The notes: generated by a model not told the origin, from the letters alone. DNA of 37,057 nt from GWB1-37-8 sp964646925 (GCA_964646925.1 CAZYIC010000004.1:1-37057); one strand, 5' to 3'; positions 24,198 to 32,626 are shown, counted from the first letter of the stretch. Translations and numbers: made by a program.

Positions 24198-24490
24198 GGT
24201 GTAAGTTCCGCTTCGGCAGACGAACTCGGTTGCGGTATGATTTCCGTCGGCAGAATTGGAGCTTCCGTTGGTTTTATGGCTTCAAGATCAAAAGACGGAT
24301 CTATTTTTTGTCTTTGTTTGAGCTTATCAATTGTTTGGATATCAAAAGTAGGGTTAATAGGCAGTATATCCTGATTTGTAGACTTGGATATTGTTGAGCT
24401 TCTGATAGCATGATAGATGCTAAATCCTATCCAGGCTACAGTAAAAGAAAATATGAGAATTAAAATTATCAAGATATCTTTTTGTTTCAT
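24194..24490 (-). CDS. small single-pass membrane protein of the pilus cassette
   Basis: A 98-residue protein with one N-terminal helix (about 5-28) and an external Pro/Thr-rich tail. No domain is recognised. It starts 2 bp after the PilO-like gene and overlaps the FN3 gene by 4 bp, which places it tightly in the pilus operon. Size and topology are compatible with a PilP-like lipoprotein substitute, but there is no sequence evidence for that. Confidence 0.65.
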   Translation of the reverse strand: MKQKDILIILILIFSFTVAWIGFSIYHAIRSSTISKSTNQDILPINPTFDIQTIDKLKQRQKIDPSFDLEAIKPTEAPILPTEIIPQPSSSAEAELTP

Positions 24491-24492
24491 AA

Positions 24493-25104
24493 TTACCTCT
24501 TAAAAAATGCTTCACCTTGAATAGTAAATCCTAAAGATTGAGAATCTTGATTGGAGGAATTATTTATAGAAAGTATATCTATCATGATAATTCTTTGCAT
24601 ATTCGTAATTGTTGAAACAAAATTATTTATATTCTCAAAAGATCCGTTTCCTCCGATAGAAAAAGAATAGGAGTAATAGTCTTTTTCATGTCCTTTATTT
24701 TTGAGCACTTCTACTTCAAAGTTCTGAAGTTCTTTTATTTTAATATTTGACTTTTTGGCTGCTGCCTGTAACTGAGCCATAAGGACATGCGCATCGGGTT
24801 TTGTAGATATGGCATCTGTTACAGTTGGTAAACTGCTCTGCAAATTAGCGTATTGAATTCTAAGCTGACTTAAATTGTCTATTTTTGTCCCCAATTGTTC
24901 GTAAACAAATTTACTATCCTCTAATTCCTTTTGCAACCTTAAGATAGTGGAAATTGTAGGATTTATAGCTAAAAATCCAAAAAAAGATAAAGCAATAAGG
25001 GTCAATGCGATACTAACGAATTTTTGAGGCCTTCCTTTATTAAGATAGGATAGCGCTAATGCATACTCTTTTTTTATTTTATCTTTGGTAATGACGTCTT
25101 CCAT
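24493..25104 (-). CDS. pilO: PilO-like type IV pilus assembly protein
   Basis: A 203-residue inner-membrane protein with the PilO layout: short cytoplasmic N-terminus, one membrane helix (about 30-50), a coiled coil (LRLQKELEDSKFVYEQLGTK, about 57-76) and a ferredoxin-like C-terminal domain (about 110-200). PilN and PilO form the alignment complex linking the pilus motor to the envelope. Start at ATG 25104 is preferred over the longer frame to 25164 because it begins 4 bp after the PilN stop and gives a normal N-terminus. Sequence conservation is low in this family, so the call rests on topology and the preceding pilN. Confidence 0.75.
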   Translation of the reverse strand: MEDVITKDKIKKEYALALSYLNKGRPQKFVSIALTLIALSFFGFLAINPTISTILRLQKELEDSKFVYEQLGTKIDNLSQLRIQYANLQSSLPTVTDAISTKPDAHVLMAQLQAAAKKSNIKIKELQNFEVEVLKNKGHEKDYYSYSFSIGGNGSFENINNFVSTITNMQRIIMIDILSINNSSNQDSQSLGFTIQGEAFFKR

Positions 25105-25108
25105 ATTT

Positions 25109-25639
25109 TTATTTAAGCATGGCGGATATATTAACGAGAAGACCAATGGCCGGTTTGCTCTCAATACTATCTATGCTTAAAGACTTTATTTCGGGGTAAA
25201 CTTTAAGAGGACTTATAAAATCCGAAAACTGCGATATCGAGGCCGCATTTATGCTGATAGTGATTTTATCCTTATTCAGTGTTAGACTGTTAATTTTCAT
25301 CCCGATTGGGGAGAAATTAATAATATCACGGATAATGTTTTTTGCTTTAGTGCCTTCTTCAGAAAGATTTGCCGCCATCGCAATCCGATCTTGGAGATTT
25401 CTATATTTGCTCTCATCATTTTTATAGAGTGAAACTAAGGTTTGTTTATTTTTAATTTCATCATGAAGGTCAATAAGCTTTTCATCCAAAGAGAATCTGT
25501 AAATAAAAGCTGATATCGCTATGATTTCGGTAACGATTACAATCAAACGGCCTATTGTTAAAGCCCAATTCATGAACTTATCAAAGATTGGAATTTGTTT
25601 TTTGGTGGCTAGATTTATTGATGAAAAATTATTCGCCAT
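25109..25639 (-). CDS. pilN: PilN-like type IV pilus assembly protein
   Basis: A 176-residue protein with the PilN hallmark near its N-terminus (SINLATKK, 7-14; the INL motif binds PilM), one membrane helix (about 28-48), a helical stalk (about 50-95) and a ferredoxin-like domain (about 100-175). It is the first gene of a minus-strand operon that continues through pilO, two surface-protein genes and the two glycosylation-type membrane proteins. PilM, PilB and PilC are not in the window. Promoter TTGACA/TAGACT lies directly upstream. Confidence 0.78.
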   Translation of the reverse strand: MANNFSSINLATKKQIPIFDKFMNWALTIGRLIVIVTEIIAISAFIYRFSLDEKLIDLHDEIKNKQTLVSLYKNDESKYRNLQDRIAMAANLSEEGTKAKNIIRDIINFSPIGMKINSLTLNKDKITISINAASISQFSDFISPLKVYPEIKSLSIDSIESKPAIGLLVNISAMLK

Positions 25640-25648
25640 AGTAAATTT

Positions 25649-25677
25649 AGTCTAGGGGAATTTGGAGTCTTTGTCAA
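25649..25677 (-). promoter_or_regulatory. promoter of the pilN operon
   Basis: On the minus strand TTGACA (25677-25672) and TAGACT (25654-25649) are separated by exactly 17 bp. The -10 box ends nine bases before the pilN ATG (25639), giving a leader of about three nucleotides and no room for a Shine-Dalgarno sequence. Confidence 0.55.
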
Positions 25678-25690
25678 AGCCTAATGAAGA

Positions 25691-25957
25691 TTATTTTTTG
25701 TTTTTTTTAGTTTTGACTGCGGCGGATGCTAAATTTTTTGCCAATCTTGATTTAAGCCTAGCAGCTTTATTTTTATGGATTATATGCTTTTTAACTCCTT
25801 TATCAATAATGCTGAAAACCTCATTTATGTTTTTTGGATTTGGTTTTTTTTCAGCTTTTTTAATAGCTAAATCAAAGAAAGCCTTTATTTTTTTGTTTTC
25901 CGATTCTTTCTTTTTGTCGGCTCTTAATTTTTTCTTTGCTGATTTTATTACTGGCAT
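25691..25957 (-). CDS. rpsT: 30S ribosomal protein bS20
   Basis: An 88-residue, strongly basic protein with the bS20 signature: N-terminal MPVIKSAKKKLRADKKK, a helical core (KIKAFFDLAIKKAEKK, about 24-39) and the C-terminal HKNKAARLKSRLAKNL (61-76), then a lysine-rich tail. It binds 16S rRNA in the body of the small subunit. It is monocistronic, transcribed divergently from murJ. Confidence 0.94.
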   Translation of the reverse strand: MPVIKSAKKKLRADKKKESENKKIKAFFDLAIKKAEKKPNPKNINEVFSIIDKGVKKHIIHKNKAARLKSRLAKNLASAAVKTKKNKK

Positions 25958-25963
25958 TGCGTT

Positions 25964-25992
25964 ATTTTAGCATGCTATACTGTAAAATACAA
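25964..25992 (-). promoter_or_regulatory. promoter of rpsT
   Basis: Minus-strand TTGTAT (25992-25987) and TAAAAT (25969-25964) have a 17-bp spacer. Only six bases separate the -10 box from the ATG at 25957, so transcription should begin at or within the start codon (leaderless). Confidence 0.5.
25973..25981 (+). promoter_or_regulatory. extended -10 promoter of murJ
   Basis: TGCTATACT is an extended -10 element (TGn plus TATACT). It ends 12 bases before the murJ ATG (25994). No -35 match is required for this class, and none is evident. It overlaps the rpsT promoter on the other strand. Confidence 0.45.
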
Positions 25993-25993
25993 C

Positions 25994-27661
25994 ATGGCCC
26001 AAAATTTTTTGAAAAAAAGCTTCAACATGCTTCTAGCCCGCCAAACCAATATTCTTTCAGCTGCTTTTATAATAATGGTGACCGTTATTTTGTCTCAAAT
26101 TTTAGGCCTTTTGCGTACGAGATTATTGTTTTCTATTTTTGGTCCGTCCAATACTTTGGGTATCTATAACTATGCTTCAATACTTCCTGATACTATTTTT
26201 CAGTTAACTATTGCCTCAGCGCTTGCATCTGCTTTTATACCGGTTTTTTCTGAATATTTATCCAAAGGCGAAGAAAATCAGGCGCACAAAATGGCCTCAA
26301 CACTTTTGGCTACGGGTCTTGCCGTATTCATAGTCTTATCGCTTGTCCTTGTAGTTTTTGCTTCTCAGATTCTTTCTATTTTCAACGGGGGACATAATTT
26401 TTCCAAGACCGATATGGATCTTATGGCTAATTTAATGAGAATTATAATTATCGGTCAGCTAGTCTATATAGTAGGTACGTTTTATAGTGCGATGCTGCAA
26501 TCATATAATCATTTTTTTATTCCAGGCATTTCAGCTGCATTTTATAACCTCGGGATAATTATTGGTATTTTACTACTCCATCAATATTTCGGAATTTATG
26601 CTGCTCCGTTTGGTATTATTCTGGGCGCAATTATCTTTGTGATACTCCAAATACCTCTTGCCAGAAAAGTCGGATTTTCTTTCGTCCCATCGTTTGACTT
26701 TCTCAGGTCAAATGGCCTGAATAAGGTTTTTATGATTATGTGGCCTCGCACTATTCAAGTTGGCGTACAGCAATTAGGCACGATTATTCTTGCAGCAATT
26801 ATTGCATTTATGGTTCAACCTGGACGCATCAATTTGCTTTTCGATTCGGCAAAAACCCTTATGTTTGCTCCGGTTTCTTTGATCGGATTTAGTATTGCCC
26901 AAGCTGCATTTCCGGTTTTATCTCGTGAAAAAAATAATTTAGCTGATTTTAAAATAACTTTCATTACAAGTTTCAATCAAATGTTATATCTTATTCTTCC
27001 GGTTTCAGCTATTATACTTGTTCTTCGTATTCCCATTGTTAGGTTGGCTTATGGGGCGGATAAGTTTGACTGGCCCGCAACAGTTTTGACAGGCCATATA
27101 CTTGCATTTTTATCTCTTTCTATTTTTGCCCAAGCCTTAATTGTTCTTTTTTATCGTGCGTTTTATGCGTTGCACGATTCTATTACTCCGCTTATTATCA
27201 GTGCCGTTTCCACGATTGTGCTTATAATTTTGGGATATTATTTTGTAATTATTCAAGGTATGAATATTGAAAGCATTGCGCTCGCATTTACCTTGGCTAG
27301 CATTCTGCAATTAAGCATACTTATTGTTCTTCTTGATAGAAAAGTTAAGGGATTTCCTAGGGCTTTATTGTTCCTTCCGCCCTTCAAGATTCTAGTTGCG
27401 ACTTTTTTTACAGCTATTTCCTTGTATATTCCAATAAAACTTTTAGACCAATTAGTGTTTGATACAACTCGTACTATAAATCTGATATTTCTTATGGGCA
27501 TTTCAAGTTTTATCGGCCTTTCCTTTTATCTTTTCTTAACCTGGCTTTTTAATGTCAAAGAGGCAAGTACATTTCTACTAATTTTTAAGAAGATTGGAAA
27601 CTGGAGAGAGGTACTTGGGAAGAGAGAGGAAGTAATAGATGTAACCCGCCTGAACCCCTAA
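25994..27661 (+). CDS. murJ: lipid II flippase MurJ
   Basis: A 555-residue MATE-like (MVF family) membrane protein with 14 expected helices that flips lipid II across the membrane for peptidoglycan synthesis. Recognisable are SQILGLLRTRLLFSIFG (35-51), the PDTIFQLTIASALASAFIPVF segment (about 66-86, family-typical DxFxxA(S/A)xLxxAFIPVF pattern) and LAFLSLSIFAQALIVLFYRAFYALHD (about 368-393). The start ATG 25994 begins with a short cytoplasmic stretch before helix 1. Length is normal for the family. Gene is followed 72 bp later by the glucan phosphorylase. Confidence 0.93.
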   Translation: MAQNFLKKSFNMLLARQTNILSAAFIIMVTVILSQILGLLRTRLLFSIFGPSNTLGIYNYASILPDTIFQLTIASALASAFIPVFSEYLSKGEENQAHKMASTLLATGLAVFIVLSLVLVVFASQILSIFNGGHNFSKTDMDLMANLMRIIIIGQLVYIVGTFYSAMLQSYNHFFIPGISAAFYNLGIIIGILLLHQYFGIYAAPFGIILGAIIFVILQIPLARKVGFSFVPSFDFLRSNGLNKVFMIMWPRTIQVGVQQLGTIILAAIIAFMVQPGRINLLFDSAKTLMFAPVSLIGFSIAQAAFPVLSREKNNLADFKITFITSFNQMLYLILPVSAIILVLRIPIVRLAYGADKFDWPATVLTGHILAFLSLSIFAQALIVLFYRAFYALHDSITPLIISAVSTIVLIILGYYFVIIQGMNIESIALAFTLASILQLSILIVLLDRKVKGFPRALLFLPPFKILVATFFTAISLYIPIKLLDQLVFDTTRTINLIFLMGISSFIGLSFYLFLTWLFNVKEASTFLLIFKKIGNWREVLGKREEVIDVTRLNP

Positions 27662-27672
27662 CCGTCAGGATA

Positions 27673-27700
27673 TTGTCAAGAACTTTATAAAAGGTATAGG
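27673..27700 (+). promoter_or_regulatory. weak promoter candidate before the glucan phosphorylase
   Basis: TTGTCA (27673-27678) and TATAGG (27695-27700) are 16 bp apart, with the ATG at 27733. Several AT-rich alternatives (TATAAC, 27701-27706) exist, so the exact site is uncertain. A ggtgag stretch seven bases before the ATG may act as ribosome binding site. Confidence 0.3.
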
Positions 27701-27732
27701 TATAACTATTTTAGTATTTATTTGGTGAGTTT

Positions 27733-29616
27733 ATGTCACTTATTGAAGCGCCGAGATGTTCAGAAATAGGCCTGATCGCTAAGCGTCCCCTAGTTGATTC
27801 GCACGAAGTGCGCAATTCTCCATTTTCACTTTATTTAGATAGAATAGAAAGACCGGATCTTAAAGAAATGATTACTCCTAATGAGCCTTTAGTATATGTC
27901 ACAGCGGAATTTTATGGACGAGGAATTAAAGGGCAGGGAGGTCTGGGGATTTTGGCCAGTGACTCTTTCGAAACTGCAGTTAAACTAAATCTTCCAATAA
28001 TTTTTCTAACACCATTTTACAGATGGGAAAGGTCATATGAGTTAGATAGGTCAGGACGTCAAAAGGAAATTTATAAGGCAGTGACTCCGGAAGAGAGAGG
28101 CTTTGAGAAAACAAATATAAGAGAATCAATAAGCACGCGCGTTGATCCAGTCGTGAATTTAGATTTCTATGAACAAAAAATAGGAAATGTTACCCTATTT
28201 ACTCCTACAGAAAATAACATAGGAGGGCTATATGAAAATACTCCGGAAAGCGATAGAAGATTGTATCAAAATGTTGCTTTTTGTTTCGGCGGATATAAGG
28301 CGCTGAAAGCATTGGACGTAGAACCCTCAATGCGTCAGTTGCTTAATGAAGCTCCTGCTACTTTTTTCGCATTACCCAGACTTGATGATTATATGTCTGA
28401 AAGGAAAATGGATTTGCAAACGGCAATAGTTGAAGCTAGAAAAAGAACAATTTTTACCAACCACACTTTGGTTCCTGCTGCTGAACCGACAATTACACTA
28501 CGTCAGTTTGAGCATTTTGTTATGCCGAATATTAAGAGCGATCAATTGAATGAATGGTTGTACAGAAAATTAAGAGGAAAGGGAGATGAAATTAAATTAA
28601 GTACTTTAATATTCGATCTTTCGGAAAAGAAAAACGCAGTCAGCAGAATTCACGCTAGGGAAGCGAGCAAGGCTTATAAAGATTACGAAGGTAACGCTGT
28701 TCCTTTTGAGGTGGTGACAAATGGTATAGCTATTGAGAGATGGGGAGGTAAAGGCGTGCTAAATATTTACAGGAAAAACCAAGTCATTGATAAATTCGAT
28801 TTGCCGACAGAAAATTATGTAGCGAATTTAGATATTGTAAAAGAGGCGGAGTTGGTAGCTGGGAAAGATACCGCAAAGCAAGAATTAAGAGAGCTTTTAC
28901 AGCAAAGAAAAGATCAGTATGGGAATCCGGTTGTCATACCGGAAGATGCAAAAATAGCCAATTGGCGTAGAAGAATCGCAAACTACAAAAGGCCGGGATT
29001 AATTTTTACGCATCCCGATATTTTTGCAGATATTCTTGAAAGAGAAAACATTCATTATATAATGGCCGGCAATGTTCATCCTGATGACGAGCCAATGAAA
29101 GGGAAGCTAGAGAGGATATTGGCAATAATAAACGGTAATGAGGTTTTTAAAAAAAGAGTTCATTTTATTCAAGATTATGATGAAGAGCTGGGTAAGGCAC
29201 TTGCTCAGGGAGCCGATATTTCAATTAACACTCCAATAGTAGGCAAGGAGGCTTGCGGAACATCGGGAATGAAAGATATGTTGAACAATGTTATTGTTAT
29301 CTCAACGGAAGATGGTTGGCTTGCTGACCCAGCTATTAAGGCAAGAACCGAAGGACAACCGGTTCCAAGACCATCTTATTTTCAAATTACAGGTAAAAAT
29401 AAGGAAGAAGAGGTTGCTTCTTTGTATGCAAATTTGAGAGCAGCTTCACATGTCCTGAACAGAAAAACCAACAGGTCATGGGGAGAATTAGTTAAGGAAC
29501 AACTAAAGACTTATTTGCCAATTATTTCCGGAGCAAGAATGCAAGCAGATTATCTTAAATTAGGGTTTCCTGTTCCAGCAGCTTCTGTTCCTGAAATAAT
29601 TGTATTTGCCTCATAA
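27733..29616 (+). CDS. glgP: alpha-glucan phosphorylase-like protein (GT35), divergent
   Basis: A 627-residue member of the GT35 phosphorylases, closest in style to the TIGR02094 (Thermotoga/Thermus) type. These release glucose 1-phosphate from glycogen or maltodextrin. Seen are the N-terminal YVTAEFYGRGIKGQGGLGIL region (53-72), TNHTLVPAAEP (about 246-256), WRRRIANYKRPGL (about 419-431) and GKEACGTSGMKDMLNN (504-519), in which Lys514 is the expected pyridoxal-phosphate lysine, followed by DGW. The protein is over 200 residues shorter than TIGR02094 members and lacks the N-terminal DUF3417 domain. The N-terminal substrate loops depart from the family, so activity or substrate may differ. Confidence 0.82.
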   Translation: MSLIEAPRCSEIGLIAKRPLVDSHEVRNSPFSLYLDRIERPDLKEMITPNEPLVYVTAEFYGRGIKGQGGLGILASDSFETAVKLNLPIIFLTPFYRWERSYELDRSGRQKEIYKAVTPEERGFEKTNIRESISTRVDPVVNLDFYEQKIGNVTLFTPTENNIGGLYENTPESDRRLYQNVAFCFGGYKALKALDVEPSMRQLLNEAPATFFALPRLDDYMSERKMDLQTAIVEARKRTIFTNHTLVPAAEPTITLRQFEHFVMPNIKSDQLNEWLYRKLRGKGDEIKLSTLIFDLSEKKNAVSRIHAREASKAYKDYEGNAVPFEVVTNGIAIERWGGKGVLNIYRKNQVIDKFDLPTENYVANLDIVKEAELVAGKDTAKQELRELLQQRKDQYGNPVVIPEDAKIANWRRRIANYKRPGLIFTHPDIFADILERENIHYIMAGNVHPDDEPMKGKLERILAIINGNEVFKKRVHFIQDYDEELGKALAQGADISINTPIVGKEACGTSGMKDMLNNVIVISTEDGWLADPAIKARTEGQPVPRPSYFQITGKNKEEEVASLYANLRAASHVLNRKTNRSWGELVKEQLKTYLPIISGARMQADYLKLGFPVPAASVPEIIVFAS

Positions 29617-29668
29617 AAAACTTTACGTTTGATTTTGGGATTATTCCACACTTGACTTTGATTTCGGA

Positions 29669-29674
29669 TATAAT
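29669..29674 (+). promoter_or_regulatory. putative -10 box of lepA
   Basis: TATAAT ends seven bases before the lepA ATG (29682), the spacing of a leaderless start. TTGACT at 29652-29657 is only 11 bp upstream of it (16 bp from an alternative TATAGT at 29674-29679, which would start RNA inside the gene). Confidence 0.35.
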
Positions 29675-29681
29675 ATAGTCC

Positions 29682-31433
29682 ATGAATCAAACAAATATCA
29701 GGAATTTTGCAATTATTGCCCATGTTGATCATGGGAAATCGACGTTAGCAGACAGACTTTTGGAAATAACAAACACTATCCAGAAAGATAAAATGCAAGA
29801 GCAGTTTTTGGATCAGAATCCAATCAGCCGTAGACGTGGAATAACCATTAAACTCGCTCCTGTCCGCATGAACTATACCCTAAACGCTTTACCCTATACC
29901 CTTAATCTCATCGATACTCCCGGACATGTGGATTTTTCCTATGAAGTTTCCCGGACTTTAGCCGCATGTGAAGGAGCGATTTTATTAGTTGATGCGACTC
30001 AAGGAATTCAGGCGCAAACAGTTGCCCATTTTAGGGAAGCGCAAAAAGAAAAATTGGTATTAATTCCGGTTATTAATAAGATTGATCTGGAAAGCGCTCA
30101 AACAGAGGCTGTAGCAAGCGAGTTAGTTAATGTTTTTGGATTTAAAAAAGAAGAAATAATACATATCTCCGCAAAAACGGGCAAAAACGTAGATTTGCTT
30201 TTGGAAGCAATTATTAAAAGATTGCCTGTGCCAAAAGGGGAAAAGAACAACGCATTACGAGGATTAATTTTCGATGCTGTTTACGATGAGTTTCGCGGGG
30301 TAGTTGCCTATGTCAGAATTGTAGATGGAGAATTGAAGAAAGGCGACAAAATTAAGCTTTTTCAAAACAATATGCAAACAGAAGTTACAGACTTGGGTTT
30401 TTTCTCTCCATTCCTTGTCTCCTCGGAAGAACTAACAACAGGGGAAATAGGTTATGTTATAACAGGAATAAAAGATATCAGACAATGCAGAGTTGGAGAC
30501 ACCATTACGTCAATTTCAAATTTAAAATTTAAAATTTCAAATTTAGAGCCATTACCCGGGTATAAAACCCCAAAACCCATGGTATTTTTTGGAGTATATC
30601 CTAAGAGTACGAATGACTTCGTTTATCTGAGAGAATCTTTGGCAAGGCTAACCTTAAATGATACAGCTTTGACATATACGGAAGAGTATTCTTCGTATTT
30701 AGGCAGCGGATTCAGAGTTGGATTTTTGGGGCTGTTGCATGCGCAAATTATTAAAGAGAGGATAAAGCAAGAATTTAATTTGGAAATTTTACTAACAATG
30801 CCGCAAGTTTTATACGATAAAAAGGATGATGGAACAATGCTGGAACCATACATGGTATTGACAGTTTATACGCCGAAAGATTATGTTGGTCCAATTATGA
30901 ATGTATGTCAAGCCAGAAAGGGAGATCTTTTGGACTTGAGTTATCATGAAAGTTACGCTGTTTTGTCTTACGATATGCCCTTTAGCATGTTTATTAGAGG
31001 AATTTCGTCTGATTTAAAATCCGCGTCAAACGGATATTCAAGTTTGGATTACGAATTGACAGAATATAGAGAAGCGAATCTTTCAAAAGTAGAAATAAAA
31101 GTGAATGATATCGTAATAGATGTTTTGTCGGAATTAGCGTACAAAGATGAGGCAATTCATGTGGCAAGGCAAAAAACGGAAAAACTTAAAAATTCTTTAC
31201 CCCGTCAGCAATTCAGGCAAATTATTCAGGGAGTCGTAGACGGAGAGATTGTTGGCAGGGAAGAAATTCCTCCTTTTAGAAAAGATGTCTTGGCGAAAAT
31301 GTCGGGAGGAGATAGGCGAAGAAAAGATAAATTATTGGAAGCGCAGAAGAAAGGAAAATCACGCATGATTGCGCAGGCAAAAATCTCTATTCCTCAAGAG
31401 GCATTGATATCAATGATAGAAGAAAATAATTAA
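29682..31433 (+). CDS. lepA: elongation factor 4 (LepA)
   Basis: A 583-residue translational GTPase that acts on stalled or mis-translocated ribosomes. The G1 motif is AHVDHGKST (13-21), RRGITIK is the switch I segment, DTPGHVDF the G3 motif and NKIDLE the G4 motif. Domain II, the EF-G-like domains and the LepA-specific C-terminus (SGGDRRRKDKLLEAQKKGK, about 546-564) are all present. Two oddities: a repeat at 30512-30546 encodes ISNLKFKISNL before EPLPGYK, making this loop a few residues longer than in the E. coli protein (from memory), and YTLNALPYTLNL near 65-76 is read from an accctaaacgc-type repetitive word. The stop overlaps that of the convergent gene by 4 bp. Confidence 0.95.
   Translation: MNQTNIRNFAIIAHVDHGKSTLADRLLEITNTIQKDKMQEQFLDQNPISRRRGITIKLAPVRMNYTLNALPYTLNLIDTPGHVDFSYEVSRTLAACEGAILLVDATQGIQAQTVAHFREAQKEKLVLIPVINKIDLESAQTEAVASELVNVFGFKKEEIIHISAKTGKNVDLLLEAIIKRLPVPKGEKNNALRGLIFDAVYDEFRGVVAYVRIVDGELKKGDKIKLFQNNMQTEVTDLGFFSPFLVSSEELTTGEIGYVITGIKDIRQCRVGDTITSISNLKFKISNLEPLPGYKTPKPMVFFGVYPKSTNDFVYLRESLARLTLNDTALTYTEEYSSYLGSGFRVGFLGLLHAQIIKERIKQEFNLEILLTMPQVLYDKKDDGTMLEPYMVLTVYTPKDYVGPIMNVCQARKGDLLDLSYHESYAVLSYDMPFSMFIRGISSDLKSASNGYSSLDYELTEYREANLSKVEIKVNDIVIDVLSELAYKDEAIHVARQKTEKLKNSLPRQQFRQIIQGVVDGEIVGREEIPPFRKDVLAKMSGGDRRRKDKLLEAQKKGKSRMIAQAKISIPQEALISMIEENN
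30512..30546. repeat. AT-rich repeat inside lepA
   Basis: aatttcaaatttaaaattt plus a mirrored copy fills 35 bp in a conserved housekeeping gene, in frame, at a variable surface loop. It is the same word family as the repeats in the DUF2298 gene and in intergenic spacers. Confidence 0.65.
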
Positions 31434-32626
31434 AGAAGTATAAGCAATAGTCCTCCGATAGCCGTAATTATTACTCCTATTATTCCAATACCTAATATTT
31501 CTGCGCCCGGACCTGTTGGAGGAAGTGAGGGCTGTTGGAAAAATACGGTTGAAGCAGGCGTGGGGGTTTCGGGTACTTCGGCAATGAAGCTTGTCGCAGG
31601 AGAGTTTGGTTCGCCGGGCTCAGATGTATTGACGGTTGTTGTTCGGGTAGCGACTGTTATTGTTTGACTGCAATTATTATCCACAGTACTTATTGTTCCA
31701 TTATTGTCCGTTAAAGTTGCAGAAGCTTTGTATATTCCGGGATTATTATAGGTGTGAGAAGTCTGCACACTTACAGAGTTGGTGCCTATTCCTCCGGTTT
31801 GTGTTATATCCTGAACAGGAGAATCTCCAAAATTAAACGTTACTTTGCTGATAGTTCCATCCGTATCATTCCCGGTTGCTGTAAACGTAATCGAATAAGG
31901 AGCCGTACCGCTTGACGCTCTGTCAAGGCCTAGAGCGGTACATGCAGGCGATTTATTGGCAGTAGCGGATGATGTTGAGGAAGGGGCGGAAGTAAGAGTT
32001 GGAGAAGGGATAGTGGTAGAAGAATCTCCCGCAATAGTCACTGTTGCACGATTAACTGATGATAAAACATTTTCACTTGTTCCGTCAGTTGACGCTATTG
32101 ATAAGACCTGACTGCCGTCAAGTGTGATTTCAGTCGGGACGTTTGTTACGGCTTTGGCTTTAAGTTTTAATACCGCGATTTTAGCATTGGTTTCCAATAC
32201 ATTGGCCGGATCTGCGCCTACAGACAGAGAAATAGATGCTGTTGTAGGTGTATATACAGGATCTTCCAGTATGGATGTTAATTTATTTAAAGGATCTTTG
32301 CTCGGGGTTAGGCTCTCCGTGCCATCGGTTAGTGTTTCAAATTTTGTTTGGTCAAAACCTACGACTAATTTGACAAAAGATACCTGATTGGGAGAAGAAG
32401 GAGTGGTTGTTCCCGCATTCGGATTTAATACAATATTTAAGGTTAATATCTCATTAACTTTTACTGTTGGAGATTTGGGTTCAAAAGAAAGAGTAGTTGA
32501 TTTGGCAGCTTGACTTTTTGTTTGCTGGCGCTGTTGGGCAACATATACGGAAAATGGAATTACTACAAGAGTTACGGCTATAAAGCCTAATAAAAAAATT
32601 TTTTTATACGACGAAAAAATGGACAT
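31430..32626 (-). CDS. cohesin/PKD-domain surface protein with LPxTG-like tail
   Basis: A 398-residue secreted, anchored protein. An N-terminal signal or anchor helix (about 10-28) is followed by a cohesin-like beta domain (about 43-200, starting LSFEPKSPTVKVNEILTLNI), a Ser/Thr/Pro linker, a PKD domain (about 232-325, with VTFNFGD and TSHTYNNPGIYKASATLTD), a second linker, and LPPTGPG (368-374) followed by a hydrophobic helix to the last residue. LPPTG fits the LPxTG sortase motif, but there is no basic tail after the helix, as is common in CPR surface proteins. The two cysteines framing the PKD domain may pair. Role: adhesion or display (inference). Confidence 0.82.
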   Translation of the reverse strand: MSIFSSYKKIFLLGFIAVTLVVIPFSVYVAQQRQQTKSQAAKSTTLSFEPKSPTVKVNEILTLNIVLNPNAGTTTPSSPNQVSFVKLVVGFDQTKFETLTDGTESLTPSKDPLNKLTSILEDPVYTPTTASISLSVGADPANVLETNAKIAVLKLKAKAVTNVPTEITLDGSQVLSIASTDGTSENVLSSVNRATVTIAGDSSTTIPSPTLTSAPSSTSSATANKSPACTALGLDRASSGTAPYSITFTATGNDTDGTISKVTFNFGDSPVQDITQTGGIGTNSVSVQTSHTYNNPGIYKASATLTDNNGTISTVDNNCSQTITVATRTTTVNTSEPGEPNSPATSFIAEVPETPTPASTVFFQQPSLPPTGPGAEILGIGIIGVIITAIGGLLLILL

